From: Methanolinea mesophila
Lineage (GTDB): Archaea; Halobacteriota; Methanomicrobia; Methanomicrobiales; Methanospirillaceae
NCBI RefSeq assembly: GCF_017873855.1
Contig: NZ_JAGGKR010000002.1
Location: forward strand, 62,001 to 126,000
Length of the DNA: 64,000 nt
Direction of reading: 5' to 3'
Shown here piece after piece: positions 17,220 through 25,469 of this stretch. A program made the position numbers and the translations under genes. The notes beneath the pieces were generated by a model, which ran no database searches, was not told the DNA's origin, and saw only the letters and a program-made list of their open reading frames with translations. The first letter of the stretch is position 1. Every line of letters starts with the position of its first letter.

Positions 17220-18038
17220 TCATGATTTCCGGCACTTCATCCAGTCCCCGACACGTTTCTGCCGGCAGGGGCACAGATACGTTGATCTCCCGGAAACCCG
17301 TATTTTTTCGACCGTACAGTCCCCCCGCGGACATTTTGCCCCGGACGACCGGTGTTTCAGGAGCCAGTCATCCGGATACCGGTCGATATCGGCATCACAT
17401 TCCACCGCTGTTTCAAGGACCCTGTGCAGGGTACGGTAGAGGTTCTCCTTCTCTTTACGATCAAGCATGTCGGTGGTGGTAAGAGGGTGGATGCCTGCCT
17501 GGTAGAGGATCTCGTCGGAGTAAATGTTCCCCACGCCGGAGACGAACGACTGGTCCATCAGCAGGGGCTTGATATGTCGCCGAGGTCTTTTCGTCAGGTC
17601 GAGGAATTGCTCCAGAGAGAGTTCGAGTGCATCCGGGCCGACATTTTTCATCCGGAAAAATTCCTCCGCATCCTCTGTAAATGAGACCCTGCCGAATTTC
17701 CGCTGGTCGTCGAATGCGAGGTGGTACCCGCTCAGGAACGTAATCAGCACCCTTTCATGACCCGGTTCATCGTCCATATCCAGAAAATAGGCAAGAAACC
17801 CCGTCATTCCGAAGTGGAGAATCAGTCCGGAATTATCGTCCCCGGTAGCGGCAAAGAGATACTTGCCTCTTCGGGAGACTTCGGTGAATTCCATCCCGAT
17901 AAGCCGCCGGCGGAGTTCTTCCGGGGTGATGTCTCCGAGGACCGAGGGACTGCTCACCTCGACCCCGGCGATCGGATCGTGCAGTGATGTGGTCTCAAAA
18001 TATTTCCTGAACGATTCGACTTCAGGCAGCTCTGGCAT
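17220..18038 (-). CDS. Fpg/Nei family DNA glycosylase
   Basis: Base-excision repair enzyme that removes oxidised bases and nicks the strand. The N terminus is MPELPEVE, giving the catalytic Pro after Met removal and Glu3; RRGKYL supplies the conserved Lys and QSFVSGVGNIYSDEILYQAGIHP is the helix-two-turn-helix. ATG 18038 is fixed by the need for an N-terminal Pro. Length is 272 residues, normal for the family. The C-terminal zinc finger is odd: Cys spacing is C-x4-C (CPRGDC), 14 residues, then C-x-C (CPC), where C-x2-C-x16-C-x2-C is usual. Metal binding may be altered. Fpg proteins are uncommon in methanogens, so past transfer from bacteria is possible. Confidence 0.9.
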   Translation of the reverse strand: MPELPEVESFRKYFETTSLHDPIAGVEVSSPSVLGDITPEELRRRLIGMEFTEVSRRGKYLFAATGDDNSGLILHFGMTGFLAYFLDMDDEPGHERVLITFLSGYHLAFDDQRKFGRVSFTEDAEEFFRMKNVGPDALELSLEQFLDLTKRPRRHIKPLLMDQSFVSGVGNIYSDEILYQAGIHPLTTTDMLDRKEKENLYRTLHRVLETAVECDADIDRYPDDWLLKHRSSGAKCPRGDCTVEKIRVSGRSTYLCPCRQKRVGDWMKCRKS

Positions 18039-18168
18039 GAAATTCTCCCGAACTGATCCGAGATACTCCCCAGTCCGTATCCCCCTCCGATGCAACGCAT
18101 TCATGTATGCTGCGGGATGGCGCCGGAGGATTTCCGACTGTTGGACGGGCCGTAGTGTGGAGTTGCAT

Positions 18169-18579
18169 TTAGAGATATTCCTGACCGCCGTTTACCTTTT
18201 CCGGCTCCTCGAGGGCGAAAAGGATCGCCTTCCTGAAGTAGATCTCGGGAGCCTCCTCGCAGGGGGTGCCGTCCTTCCGGACTACATGGCGGTAGGTTTC
18301 CCCGGTCGCCATGCACCGGGATGCCCGGCAATAGTCCTGTGCGGCCCCCACCCCTGAAAGGAGGTCTTCGAGCGCGAGACCGTTGAGCAGGATCCGGGTT
18401 CTCCCGGTTCCGGGGACGAGGCTCTCCCCGTGTGTAATTGAGATGCCATCCCGGGCCATGAGGGGTCCGATCTCATCAAGCAGGAGTGAGAACGGCTTGG
18501 CGGTATCGTACGCCCAGTAGCACGGCCGGGGTGCACCGGTGCTGTGCTCCCATGTGACCACCAGTTCCGATCTTCCCAT
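18169..18579 (-). CDS. DUF2703-like protein
   Basis: From ATG 18579 the protein has 136 residues. It begins with a strand (SELVVTWEHSTGAPRPCYW), continues with LLLDEIGPLMARDGISITHGESLV and RILLNGLALEDLLSG, and has a cysteine-containing segment (YCRASRCMATGETYRHVV) then EEAPEIYFRKAILFAL. This order of strand-helix-strand with late Cys pair and a terminal helix resembles DUF2703, a small thioredoxin-like family found in anaerobes, but the resemblance is by eye. Function is unknown; a metal or redox role would fit the cysteines. It is upstream of the Fpg gene on the same strand, 130 bases apart. Confidence 0.55.
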   Translation of the reverse strand: MGRSELVVTWEHSTGAPRPCYWAYDTAKPFSLLLDEIGPLMARDGISITHGESLVPGTGRTRILLNGLALEDLLSGVGAAQDYCRASRCMATGETYRHVVRKDGTPCEEAPEIYFRKAILFALEEPEKVNGGQEYL

Positions 18580-18714
18580 CGGATCAACCTTGGGAGAAGA
18601 TCTATTTGAGGGGATCGCCGACCTTCGAACTGGTAAAAAAAAGATGTGCGGCATCTCGCTGTTATTTTACGGATAATTCAAAATCAGTCAAAAAACGTGA
18701 AATTTCCAGGGGAT

Positions 18715-19167
18715 TTACCGTTCGATGAGCGCGATGTGCTCCTCCGCATTGGCGAGGAGGACCTCCCGGTTCCGGAGTGCCGCGATGTCCCGGATAGCCT
18801 CCAGCGCGTGGACGGAATCCTCCAGGAAACTGAGGAGGTCGGCCGGGTAAATATCGATCCCGTACTCCTCGAGGAGGTAGGAGGCGATCTGGCGGTGGTC
18901 GAGCCCGGTCTCCCTGAGTTCGATGATCTCCCTGGCGAATTTACGCTCGGGACACCCGCAATGAGGGCTCTCCCTGCACTTGCAGCGGAGAAATGCATTG
19001 AAGAAGGCGAGGACCTGATCCCTCATCGTGTGATCGAGATGGTCGAAATCCAGCCTGGTGCATATCGCGTCCAGCGTGGCACCGTGGAACGCGAGATCCG
19101 GGATCCGGAACCCGGCCACACGTTCCAGTTTTCTCGCATACCTGAAACGGGCTTTCTCGGAGATCAC
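18715..19167 (-). CDS. DUF5814-like Cys-rich protein
   Basis: A 150-residue protein starting at GTG 19167, whose first base overlaps the TAG of the DUF2150 gene (TAGTG), with GGGAG just upstream; translation must be coupled. The central CKCRESPHCGCPERK (four Cys in 11 residues) probably binds zinc or iron. It is followed by REIIELRETGLDHRQIASYLLEEYGIDIYPADLLSFLE, a helix-rich region. I associate this pattern with DUF5814, a region at the C terminus of some methanogen superfamily II helicase-like proteins; here it stands alone. The function is unknown; DNA or RNA binding is inference. Confidence 0.6.
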   Translation of the reverse strand: MISEKARFRYARKLERVAGFRIPDLAFHGATLDAICTRLDFDHLDHTMRDQVLAFFNAFLRCKCRESPHCGCPERKFAREIIELRETGLDHRQIASYLLEEYGIDIYPADLLSFLEDSVHALEAIRDIAALRNREVLLANAEEHIALIER

Positions 19168-19796
19168 TAATCTTCTCCCGCGACCTCGTCGAAGTTCTTC
19201 AGCGAGCCCATCGCCTCGCTCATGCTCTCGATCTCGATCAGCCATTCGTCGAACAGGGTCGGCTGATCCAACGTGTCTTTCACGTATTTACCACAACATG
19301 ACGCACCGTTTATCACGTTCGCGCCGATGCTCGCTGCGATATCGAGCGCGTTCTCCATGTCGGCATCGATCGCTTTCTTCCCTTCTTTTACCAGGGACTT
19401 GATATCGGTGGGATATTCCCCCTCGAGGAACTTCCGGCAACTGGCGAAGAGAACCAGCATAGAGAGCTGGATCGATTCGAGGTACTCTTCCAGCTCGTCC
19501 TCTGCGACTTCGCTCATGACGATTGCCTCGACCTGGTTCAGTTTTTCCAGCGCCTCTTCCTTTGAGAACCTCTGGTTCTGGTAGAGTCTGACGATCTTCA
19601 ATACCGCCAGGGTGATGTCCATGGAAAAGTTGTAGAGCACCCGGTAGCCTTCCGGCATCTCCTCGCTGTCGTCCGCGGCCTCGAAGCTCGATTCACGAAG
19701 GGTCGCGATCCAGTTGTCCCACCGCTCCTGGTTATAGAAGATATAGAAAAGTTTCAGGGGCTGTTCGGTCTCCTTCGGTGCCTTCTTCTTTGCCAT
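19167..19796 (-). CDS. DUF2150 family protein
   Basis: A 209-residue acidic, mostly helical protein, matching the methanogen-restricted DUF2150 family: LFYIFYNQERWDNWIATLRESSFE near the start, the long helices KEEALEKLNQVEAIVMSEV and LEEYLESIQLSMLVLFASCRKFLEG, and GASCCGKYVKDTLDQPTLFDEWLIE near the end. No function is known. ATG 19796 follows a 50-base leader from a TATA-like element near 19870-19880 (minus strand). The gene's stop overlaps the start of the Cys-rich DUF5814-like gene, so the two products are probably made in fixed ratio and may interact. Confidence 0.8.
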   Translation of the reverse strand: MAKKKAPKETEQPLKLFYIFYNQERWDNWIATLRESSFEAADDSEEMPEGYRVLYNFSMDITLAVLKIVRLYQNQRFSKEEALEKLNQVEAIVMSEVAEDELEEYLESIQLSMLVLFASCRKFLEGEYPTDIKSLVKEGKKAIDADMENALDIAASIGANVINGASCCGKYVKDTLDQPTLFDEWLIEIESMSEAMGSLKNFDEVAGED

Positions 19797-19975
19797 TATG
19801 TTACACATGATCTCTTGAATCTTAAAGATTATCAGGAGATTACCCGGAATTACGAGTGGATTGACAAATTTAATATACTGGAGAAATTGTCTGCTTTATA
19901 TAATCCCATACACGGGCACACAAAAGCGCCGGATTACGGTGTCAGGAACACCGGGGATGACTTATCAGGAAAGGA

Positions 19976-21232
19976 ATGAAAACATTACTTATAATGGGTA
20001 GAGGAAATCCCCCGGAATTCCCCGGCGTCGTGCTCGTCCGGTATGGTGAGCTGTTCCTGAAGAGCGAACCGGTCAAACGACAGTTCACGGGAGCATTGCT
20101 TCGCAATATGGGTGCCGCAATGGAATCGGAAGGGCTCGTGTATACCTGCGAGGTGCACCGGGGAAGGATCCTGGTCCATGGCCCGGACCCCGGAAGGATT
20201 GCCGCGGTGCTCTCCCGGGTCTTCGGGGTCGTGGAGGTGGCGGTCGCTGTACTCACCCCTCCCGACCCGGAAGAGATTGCAAAAGCCGCCCTTGGTCTCG
20301 CGGCAGAACGGCTCTCTCCGGGAATGACCTTCGCGGTCCGGGCCCGGAGGCAGGGCGTGGAGGGAATAACGAGCCAGGAGCTGGGGGCGATCACGGGGTC
20401 CCGGATCTATGATGCCATCGGTGGTCTCCGCGTGAACCTCGATTCCCCGGACTATGAGGTATTCGTGGAACTCAGGGAGTTTGGCGGGCTGGTCTACGAT
20501 CACCCTGTCCCGGCGCCGGGAGGGCTGCCCTGGGGAACCCAGGGTCCGGTCATCTCCCTTCTCTCGTCGGGGATCGATTCCCCGGTCGCATCGTGGCTGA
20601 TGATGAAAAGGGGATGCATAGTGGAACACCTCCATTTCGACGGAGGGGCCTTTGCGGGATCGGATGTATTGTCCATGGCGCTCCGCCATCATGCGACTCT
20701 TTCGGGATGGTGCCGGGGCTATCCGTTTATCCTCAACGTCTGCGATGCGGAATTTTTTTACCGGGAACTGGTGGATAAAGTTCCTCCCCGTTACCGGTGC
20801 GTGCTCTGCAAGAGGTTTATGTTCCGCGTGGGAAGCCTCCTCGCCGAGCAGCGAGGGGCTCTGGCCCTGGTGACCGGCGACAACCTCGGCCAGGTGGCGT
20901 CCCAGACACTTCCCAATATGGCGGCGATCTCCGGTGCGGCCGGCAGGGTGCCGGTCCTCCGCCCGCTGATCGCGAATGACAAGAACGACACCATCACCAT
21001 GGCCAGGAAGATCGGCACGTTCCGTCAGGAGCGGCAGGGCGACCTGGGATGCAGGGCAGTCCCGGGAATGCCCGCGACAAAGACCACCTCGGATGAACTG
21101 GAACGCCTGGAGAAACGGCTGGGTATGGACGACCTGGTGGCCGGGGCGCTCTCCCGGTGCAGGCAGGTCACCGCCCGGAACGGGGAGATCGCCGAAGACG
21201 GGAACGGACAGGGATCTACTCTGCAGGGGTAA
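19976..21232 (+). CDS. thiI: tRNA 4-thiouridylase ThiI (no rhodanese domain)
   Basis: ThiI adenylates U8 of tRNA and inserts sulfur to give 4-thiouridine. In order the 418-residue protein has an N-terminal ferredoxin-like domain (VLVRYGELFLKSEPVKRQF), a THUMP domain (about residues 60-165), and a PP-loop ATPase domain with the motif SLLSSGIDSPVASW (about residue 197). CVLCKR and TGDNLGQVASQT are family motifs; the CxxC probably carries sulfur since the rhodanese domain of bacterial enzymes is absent, as in methanogens generally. A strong TATA (ctttatataatc) lies at 19892-19903. ATG 19994 is an alternative start. The last 17 bases overlap the convergent NERD-CAP gene. Confidence 0.93.
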   Translation: MKTLLIMGRGNPPEFPGVVLVRYGELFLKSEPVKRQFTGALLRNMGAAMESEGLVYTCEVHRGRILVHGPDPGRIAAVLSRVFGVVEVAVAVLTPPDPEEIAKAALGLAAERLSPGMTFAVRARRQGVEGITSQELGAITGSRIYDAIGGLRVNLDSPDYEVFVELREFGGLVYDHPVPAPGGLPWGTQGPVISLLSSGIDSPVASWLMMKRGCIVEHLHFDGGAFAGSDVLSMALRHHATLSGWCRGYPFILNVCDAEFFYRELVDKVPPRYRCVLCKRFMFRVGSLLAEQRGALALVTGDNLGQVASQTLPNMAAISGAAGRVPVLRPLIANDKNDTITMARKIGTFRQERQGDLGCRAVPGMPATKTTSDELERLEKRLGMDDLVAGALSRCRQVTARNGEIAEDGNGQGSTLQG

Positions 21233-22463
21233 TGTTCCCGCCGGGTCCGGGATCATCCGGAACACCGGGTAATACCCCGATGAATGAGCAGTATCCCCCG
21301 GAGCAGGCGATGGCGGCGCCCTGATACGGTTCCATAAGCCGCTCATGGTTCCCCTTGTCCGAGAGCCACGAATCGATCGCCTGGATCTCAATCCCGTAGG
21401 TGTACCCGTTCCACTGCCCGTAGACACTCTCCCGCACCTCGTCGGGAGGGGATATACCGTACAATTCCTGGAGCCCGGGCGCGGATTCCCCGGTATCCGG
21501 GTTTGTGTATCCGAGGTACCCGAACCCGTTCATATCTTGTGCTCTTGCCATGGCAAGGTCGTAAGCAGCCTGTTCGAAGGGGACCGGGGCCATCGCGTTG
21601 TTGACCCGGATCCCGTTGAGGTACACGATCGCCTGCTGGGAATCGTAGGGGGTGGAATTCGACTTGAGGGCATCCTTGGAGATCGACTGCACGACCCCTC
21701 CCGTCATGGAGAGGACACCCTGCAACAGGTTTATCGCCGCCACCTTGAGCCCGGGAACGACCAGAACAACCCCGACGAGGACTGCCAGGGCAAGTAACAG
21801 GACGATCAGCGCGATCCATTTCTTTGCGGGAAGTTTACTCTTTGCGGCGGGTTTTGCGGCCTGAGGGACCACGGGCCTGTCGGTCCAGAGGGAATATTCC
21901 TGGAGCCGGAGTTCGTGCACGATGGCGTCCATATCCTCGGGGCGGAACGTATATCCAGAGTCTATGAAGCGGAGTTTTTCGGTGAGGTCTTCCGCGGTGA
22001 CGATACGGAACCATTTCACCCGGCGGAAATCGATCTGTCCCTCGGGATACGTGCTCCCTTTACAAAAATAGAGCCAGGAGCCGATCTTCCGCAGGTTCTG
22101 CTCCCCGATGTGCGGGAAATATTTCCGGGTGATCGGGATCATCACGTCGATAAAATCCTGGCGGTGCATCCGGGCCTGTGAAAAAAGGTTCGGGAGGGGG
22201 ATATCCCCATCCTTTGCGCTCACCTCCCATTTCCCGTTCTCTCTGCCACGTATCTCTCCTTTGAACGCCTTGAGGTCGAGGACGACAGGGCCGTTTCTGG
22301 TGAGAATAATGCAGTCTATCTGGCCGTTCGCGACCAGGACATTGGTGATCAGGTAGACCTGCTCGTGCGGGAATTCTTTCCGGAGCACCCGTGCGATCTC
22401 TTTCTGCTGCCGGAACTCATGTTCAAAGCGTGTTCGCTGTCCCCTGAAAAACCTGACACCCAT
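21216..22463 (-). CDS. NERD domain - TM helix - CAP domain fusion protein
   Basis: A 415-residue membrane protein with an unusual layout. Residues 10-130 form a NERD (nuclease-related) domain with the restriction-endonuclease-like core GQID (Asp50) and VVLDLKAFKG (Asp63, Lys65). A linker rich in Pro, Ala and Lys (198-215) leads to one membrane helix (216-238). Residues 275-400 are a CAP/SCP-type domain: YLNGIRVNNAMAPVPFEQAAYDLAMARAQDM, then GNHERLMEPYQGAAIACSGGYCSFIG. The positive linker implies the NERD domain is cytoplasmic and CAP outside. GGAG lies ten bases before ATG 22463. Neither substrate nor partner is known. Its 3' end overlaps thiI by 17 bases. Confidence 0.82.
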   Translation of the reverse strand: MGVRFFRGQRTRFEHEFRQQKEIARVLRKEFPHEQVYLITNVLVANGQIDCIILTRNGPVVLDLKAFKGEIRGRENGKWEVSAKDGDIPLPNLFSQARMHRQDFIDVMIPITRKYFPHIGEQNLRKIGSWLYFCKGSTYPEGQIDFRRVKWFRIVTAEDLTEKLRFIDSGYTFRPEDMDAIVHELRLQEYSLWTDRPVVPQAAKPAAKSKLPAKKWIALIVLLLALAVLVGVVLVVPGLKVAAINLLQGVLSMTGGVVQSISKDALKSNSTPYDSQQAIVYLNGIRVNNAMAPVPFEQAAYDLAMARAQDMNGFGYLGYTNPDTGESAPGLQELYGISPPDEVRESVYGQWNGYTYGIEIQAIDSWLSDKGNHERLMEPYQGAAIACSGGYCSFIGVLPGVPDDPGPGGNITPAE

Positions 22464-22521
22464 TCCGCGGACTCCTTTACGTCGGGGATTTCTGATATCT
22501 ATTATGTTTGGCGTTGGATTT

Positions 22522-22557
22522 GGATATATTTATTTAATTATTTCCACCCGTGGAAAT
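22522..22557 (-). promoter_or_regulatory. TATA box and upstream palindrome of the NERD-CAP gene
   Basis: On the minus strand a TATA element (AATTAAATAAATATATCC) spans 22522-22540, giving a start near 22500 and a leader of about 40 bases to ATG 22463. Directly upstream lies an almost continuous palindrome at 22540-22557: ATTTCCAC and GTGGAAAT separated by two bases. Its position at the BRE side of the TATA box suits a transcription-factor site. Confidence 0.5.
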
Positions 22558-22684
22558 TGTCCTCGTCCCCGGCTTATTTATTCGCTCCGGGGTGCGGCAT
22601 CAGGCTGGAGAACCCCCAGGGCGGGCCGCTGGGGAGGTCACCATCGCGATCTATCTATAGCTCCGAACCTCACATTTCATTTGG

Positions 22685-23716
22685 ATGGCCTGGAGGAAAG
22701 GGTGGGAGCGGGTGAAGATAAAAGCCCCCGGGGGAATATTGTCCCGCGATGCGGTTGCCCCGGTGATCGTGTCCGCAAGCCGATCTACTGATATCCCTGC
22801 GTTTTACGGCAACTGGTTTGCGGAACGTCTCAGGAAAGGGTACGCGGCCCGTGTCAACCCGTTTTCCGGGAAGACCGAGTACGTTTCGTTCCAAAAAACC
22901 CGGCTCATCGTTTTCTGGACGAAAAACCCCGCACCGTTCTTCGAATATCTTCCCGACCTCGATGCGGGCGGTTTCTCCTATCTTTTCCAGTATACCCTGA
23001 ACGACTACGAAAAGGAACGGCTTGAACCAGGCGTACCGGATATGGAAGAACGGATCGCATCCTTCACAGAGCTCGCAGACCGGATAGGGAAGGGGCGAAT
23101 GGTATGGAGATACGACCCGATTCTCCTGTCCCGTTCGATCGACGCCGAGGAGATTCTTGTCCGGATTGGGGATGCTGGGGATGCACTCCGCGGGGCGACC
23201 GGGAGAATGATCATCAGTTTCATCGATATCGCACGATATCCGCGGGTCCGGCGGAATCTTGCATCTGCAGGGTTCGCAGATGTCCGCGAACCTGCGGCCG
23301 ACGAGATCGAGACACTCTGCAGGGGACTCGCAGAACTGAACCAGAGATGGAACTTTACCATCTCCGCCTGTGGAGAACCCTGGGACTGTACCAGGTTCGG
23401 GATAGCCGGTGGATCGTGTATAAATTACCATCAGATCATATCCGAATTCCCTCATGACTCTCCGCTCATGGATTTTTTGAGCGCACCCGTCACCGAAAAA
23501 GGTCTCATCAGGGGATTGCGAGCATTAAAGGATCCCGGGCAGCGAAGCAGTTGCGGGTGTATTGTCGCGAAGGACATCGGCCAGTACAGCACATGTCCCC
23601 ATCTCTGCACCTACTGCTACGCCAATGCGTCTCCGTCAGCGGTCGCCAGGAATATCACGAGGATACGGGCTCAGGGTCAGGACACAGAATCCATTCTCGG
23701 CAGATCCCGCGAATAA
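22685..23716 (+). CDS. DUF1848 family protein with radical SAM-like cysteine cluster
   Basis: A 343-residue protein of the DUF1848 family. The N-terminal part has VIVSASRSTDIPAFYGNWF and SFQKTRLIVFWTKNPAPFFEYL, both conserved; the middle has GRMVWRYDPILLS. Near the C terminus a cysteine-rich block (CGCIVAKDIGQYSTCPHLCTYCYAN, residues about 295-320) is the family hallmark and is thought to bind an iron-sulfur cluster in the manner of spore photoproduct lyase-like radical SAM enzymes; that relation is from family knowledge. ATG 22685 follows a short AT-rich stretch; an alternative is GTG 22712. The reaction is unknown. It is divergent from the NERD-CAP gene. Confidence 0.88.
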   Translation: MAWRKGWERVKIKAPGGILSRDAVAPVIVSASRSTDIPAFYGNWFAERLRKGYAARVNPFSGKTEYVSFQKTRLIVFWTKNPAPFFEYLPDLDAGGFSYLFQYTLNDYEKERLEPGVPDMEERIASFTELADRIGKGRMVWRYDPILLSRSIDAEEILVRIGDAGDALRGATGRMIISFIDIARYPRVRRNLASAGFADVREPAADEIETLCRGLAELNQRWNFTISACGEPWDCTRFGIAGGSCINYHQIISEFPHDSPLMDFLSAPVTEKGLIRGLRALKDPGQRSSCGCIVAKDIGQYSTCPHLCTYCYANASPSAVARNITRIRAQGQDTESILGRSRE

Positions 23717-23912
23717 GCCTGGCGTGGCCCCCTTCCTGTTATGCGCAAACCGTTCCAAGCAATGAAGCCTCGCCTCCCGCGTAATGGTGACCCGGGAGCT
23801 CACGGCGGCGGTTCGATCGCTCTTTTCCTTCAGAAGAGGGAAGCGTTATTTCCCGGCATTGACCGATACCTAATATTTTAACCCCCGCGGGCGAAAAAGA
23901 ACTTGATGAGGA

Positions 23913-24431
23913 ATGGCCGCTCCTGATATTCCTGACAGAGTAAAATGGCAGATTGCAGCCAGGATAGCGTCTTCGTTCCCGGTGATGTATGACATGGCAT
24001 TCCGTCCCGCCCTCGGGAAAGACTACGACAGACTTGAACAGGACATCTGGGTGCACCTCGGAGCCGAAGCAGCCCAGGTAGCCCGATCTTTGTCCCTCCC
24101 TGCAGGGAACTCGCGGGAGATCGCGTCTAGCATGATGACGGTATTTTCCCTGTTTTTCGGGCCCGAGGTAAAGGACGAACAGGTGTACTTCGAGGGAGAG
24201 CGGGCGGTGGTCATGGTAAAACGGTGCCCGTTCCTTACCCGCGACACGGAGATGACCCGGGAACCTGCACATCTGTTCTCCAGGTGCCTTGCCTTTGCAA
24301 TCACCACCACGGAGGCACTCAACCCCGGCTATACCCTCCGGTTCGTGCGAAGCATGTGCATGGGAGACCGCAACTGCGAGATGAAAATCGTGCGAAAAGA
24401 TACCCTGAAGGAGAAAAAACCTTCAGGCTGA
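23913..24431 (+). CDS. Small sensor-like protein (ATC hydrolase / V4R-like fold)
   Basis: A 172-residue soluble protein. The C-terminal pattern C-x-GD-x2-CE (MCMGDRNCEMKIV), an upstream VKRCPFLTRDTEM and a mid-protein Cys (FSRCLAFAIT) resemble the L-2-amino-thiazoline-4-carboxylic acid hydrolase family and the related V4R domain, which bind small ligands or metal; methanogens use such domains in signalling proteins. The N terminus (MAAPDIPDRVKWQIAARIASSF) is helical. Assignment is by motif only and enzymatic activity is not implied. An ATTTTAACCC element about 35 bases upstream may be the promoter. Confidence 0.5.
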   Translation: MAAPDIPDRVKWQIAARIASSFPVMYDMAFRPALGKDYDRLEQDIWVHLGAEAAQVARSLSLPAGNSREIASSMMTVFSLFFGPEVKDEQVYFEGERAVVMVKRCPFLTRDTEMTREPAHLFSRCLAFAITTTEALNPGYTLRFVRSMCMGDRNCEMKIVRKDTLKEKKPSG

Positions 24432-24502
24432 AGGATCTGGGAACGGTCCACTACCGCACGACCTGTTTTCCGCATACTCCCGGAGAAGAAGGGTGCCCGG
24501 CC

Positions 24503-25306
24503 CTATGGTGAAAGCCCGTAGTTATTAAGAAGCACCTGCCAGTGAGGGTCAGCCATCAGCCGGCGAAGCCCGTCGTTCATCGTGGACAGGAGCTTCGGAT
24601 CGGTCTTCCGGACGGCAACTGCGTACCGGTCGTCTGTGGGGATCTCTCCCACGATCACCAGGTCTTTTCCCGCGATCAGTCTCTCCTGTGACGGCGTATC
24701 GGCAAGCGATGCATCGATCTGTCCCTCGAGGAGACCCCCGGTGAGAGTGACGAGATCCGGGTAGAGGACAAGGTATGCGGCAGGCATCTTCCCGGTCCGT
24801 ATCAGGGTGCTCTCGACCCAGGTCACATCCGCCGACCCTGACTGGGTGCCTACACGTATCCTGCCGTCATACAGATCCTGCAGGGTGATATTGGAGCCTG
24901 AACGGACCGCCATGCTCGTGTTGACGGTGTAATATGGTATCGTGAAATTGACTTCCTTCTGACGCTCGGGAGTGATAGCCATTCCGGAGTAGATCATATC
25001 AATCCGGCCGTCCTGGAGGGTGGGAATGATGGTATCCCACGGGATCTGGACAAACTCCACGGTAAATCCTTCGCGTTCGGCAATCCAGCGGGCGGAATCG
25101 ATATCAAAACCCGAAAAATTTCCCGTGCTGTCGCGGTAGGTAAAAGGTGGATAATCGGCGTCGATCCCGATATTATAATGGGGCTTTTCCTCCGGCGGAA
25201 GCGGTGTCACGACCGGAGCAGGCTCGCCCTGCGGGCTGTTCACGCACCCCGAAAGGAGGGTGATCCCTGCAAGGGCGACGAGGAGAAGAATGAAGGCCCT
25301 CTTCAT
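24503..25306 (-). CDS. Amino-acid-type solute-binding lipoprotein (SBP family 3)
   Basis: From ATG 25306 (AGGGAT upstream) the product has 267 residues. MKRAFILLLVALAGITLLSGC is a lipoprotein signal with the lipid-bearing Cys at about residue 21. The rest is a family 3 periplasmic-binding fold: YNIGIDADYPPFTYRDSTGNFSGFDIDSARWIAE, then GRIDMIYSGMAITPERQKEVNFTIPYY, RVGTQSGSADVTW, and DASLADTPSQERL. These match polar amino-acid receptors, including the Arg in TPERQ that binds the ligand carboxylate. No permease or ATPase gene is nearby, so it is an orphan receptor. It diverges from another orphan binding lipoprotein at 25470. Confidence 0.9.
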   Translation of the reverse strand: MKRAFILLLVALAGITLLSGCVNSPQGEPAPVVTPLPPEEKPHYNIGIDADYPPFTYRDSTGNFSGFDIDSARWIAEREGFTVEFVQIPWDTIIPTLQDGRIDMIYSGMAITPERQKEVNFTIPYYTVNTSMAVRSGSNITLQDLYDGRIRVGTQSGSADVTWVESTLIRTGKMPAAYLVLYPDLVTLTGGLLEGQIDASLADTPSQERLIAGKDLVIVGEIPTDDRYAVAVRKTDPKLLSTMNDGLRRLMADPHWQVLLNNYGLSP

Positions 25307-25469
25307 ATCCCTACCGTAGCCGATCGGGGAGATATTTGTTTTGGAGCATGAACCAGACATCCTTCCTGTTTTATGCGTAGTGCAAATGAACGGGAATACC
25401 ACCGGCCACACCCGGCCGCACAGATAGAAATTCGAAAACTATTAACATCCCTCAATGAATGTTCACTGT

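Noticed and set aside
19985-21427. Minus-strand 480-codon frame opposite thiI
   Set aside because: Arg/His/Pro-rich shadow of a well-defined gene, with no motif.
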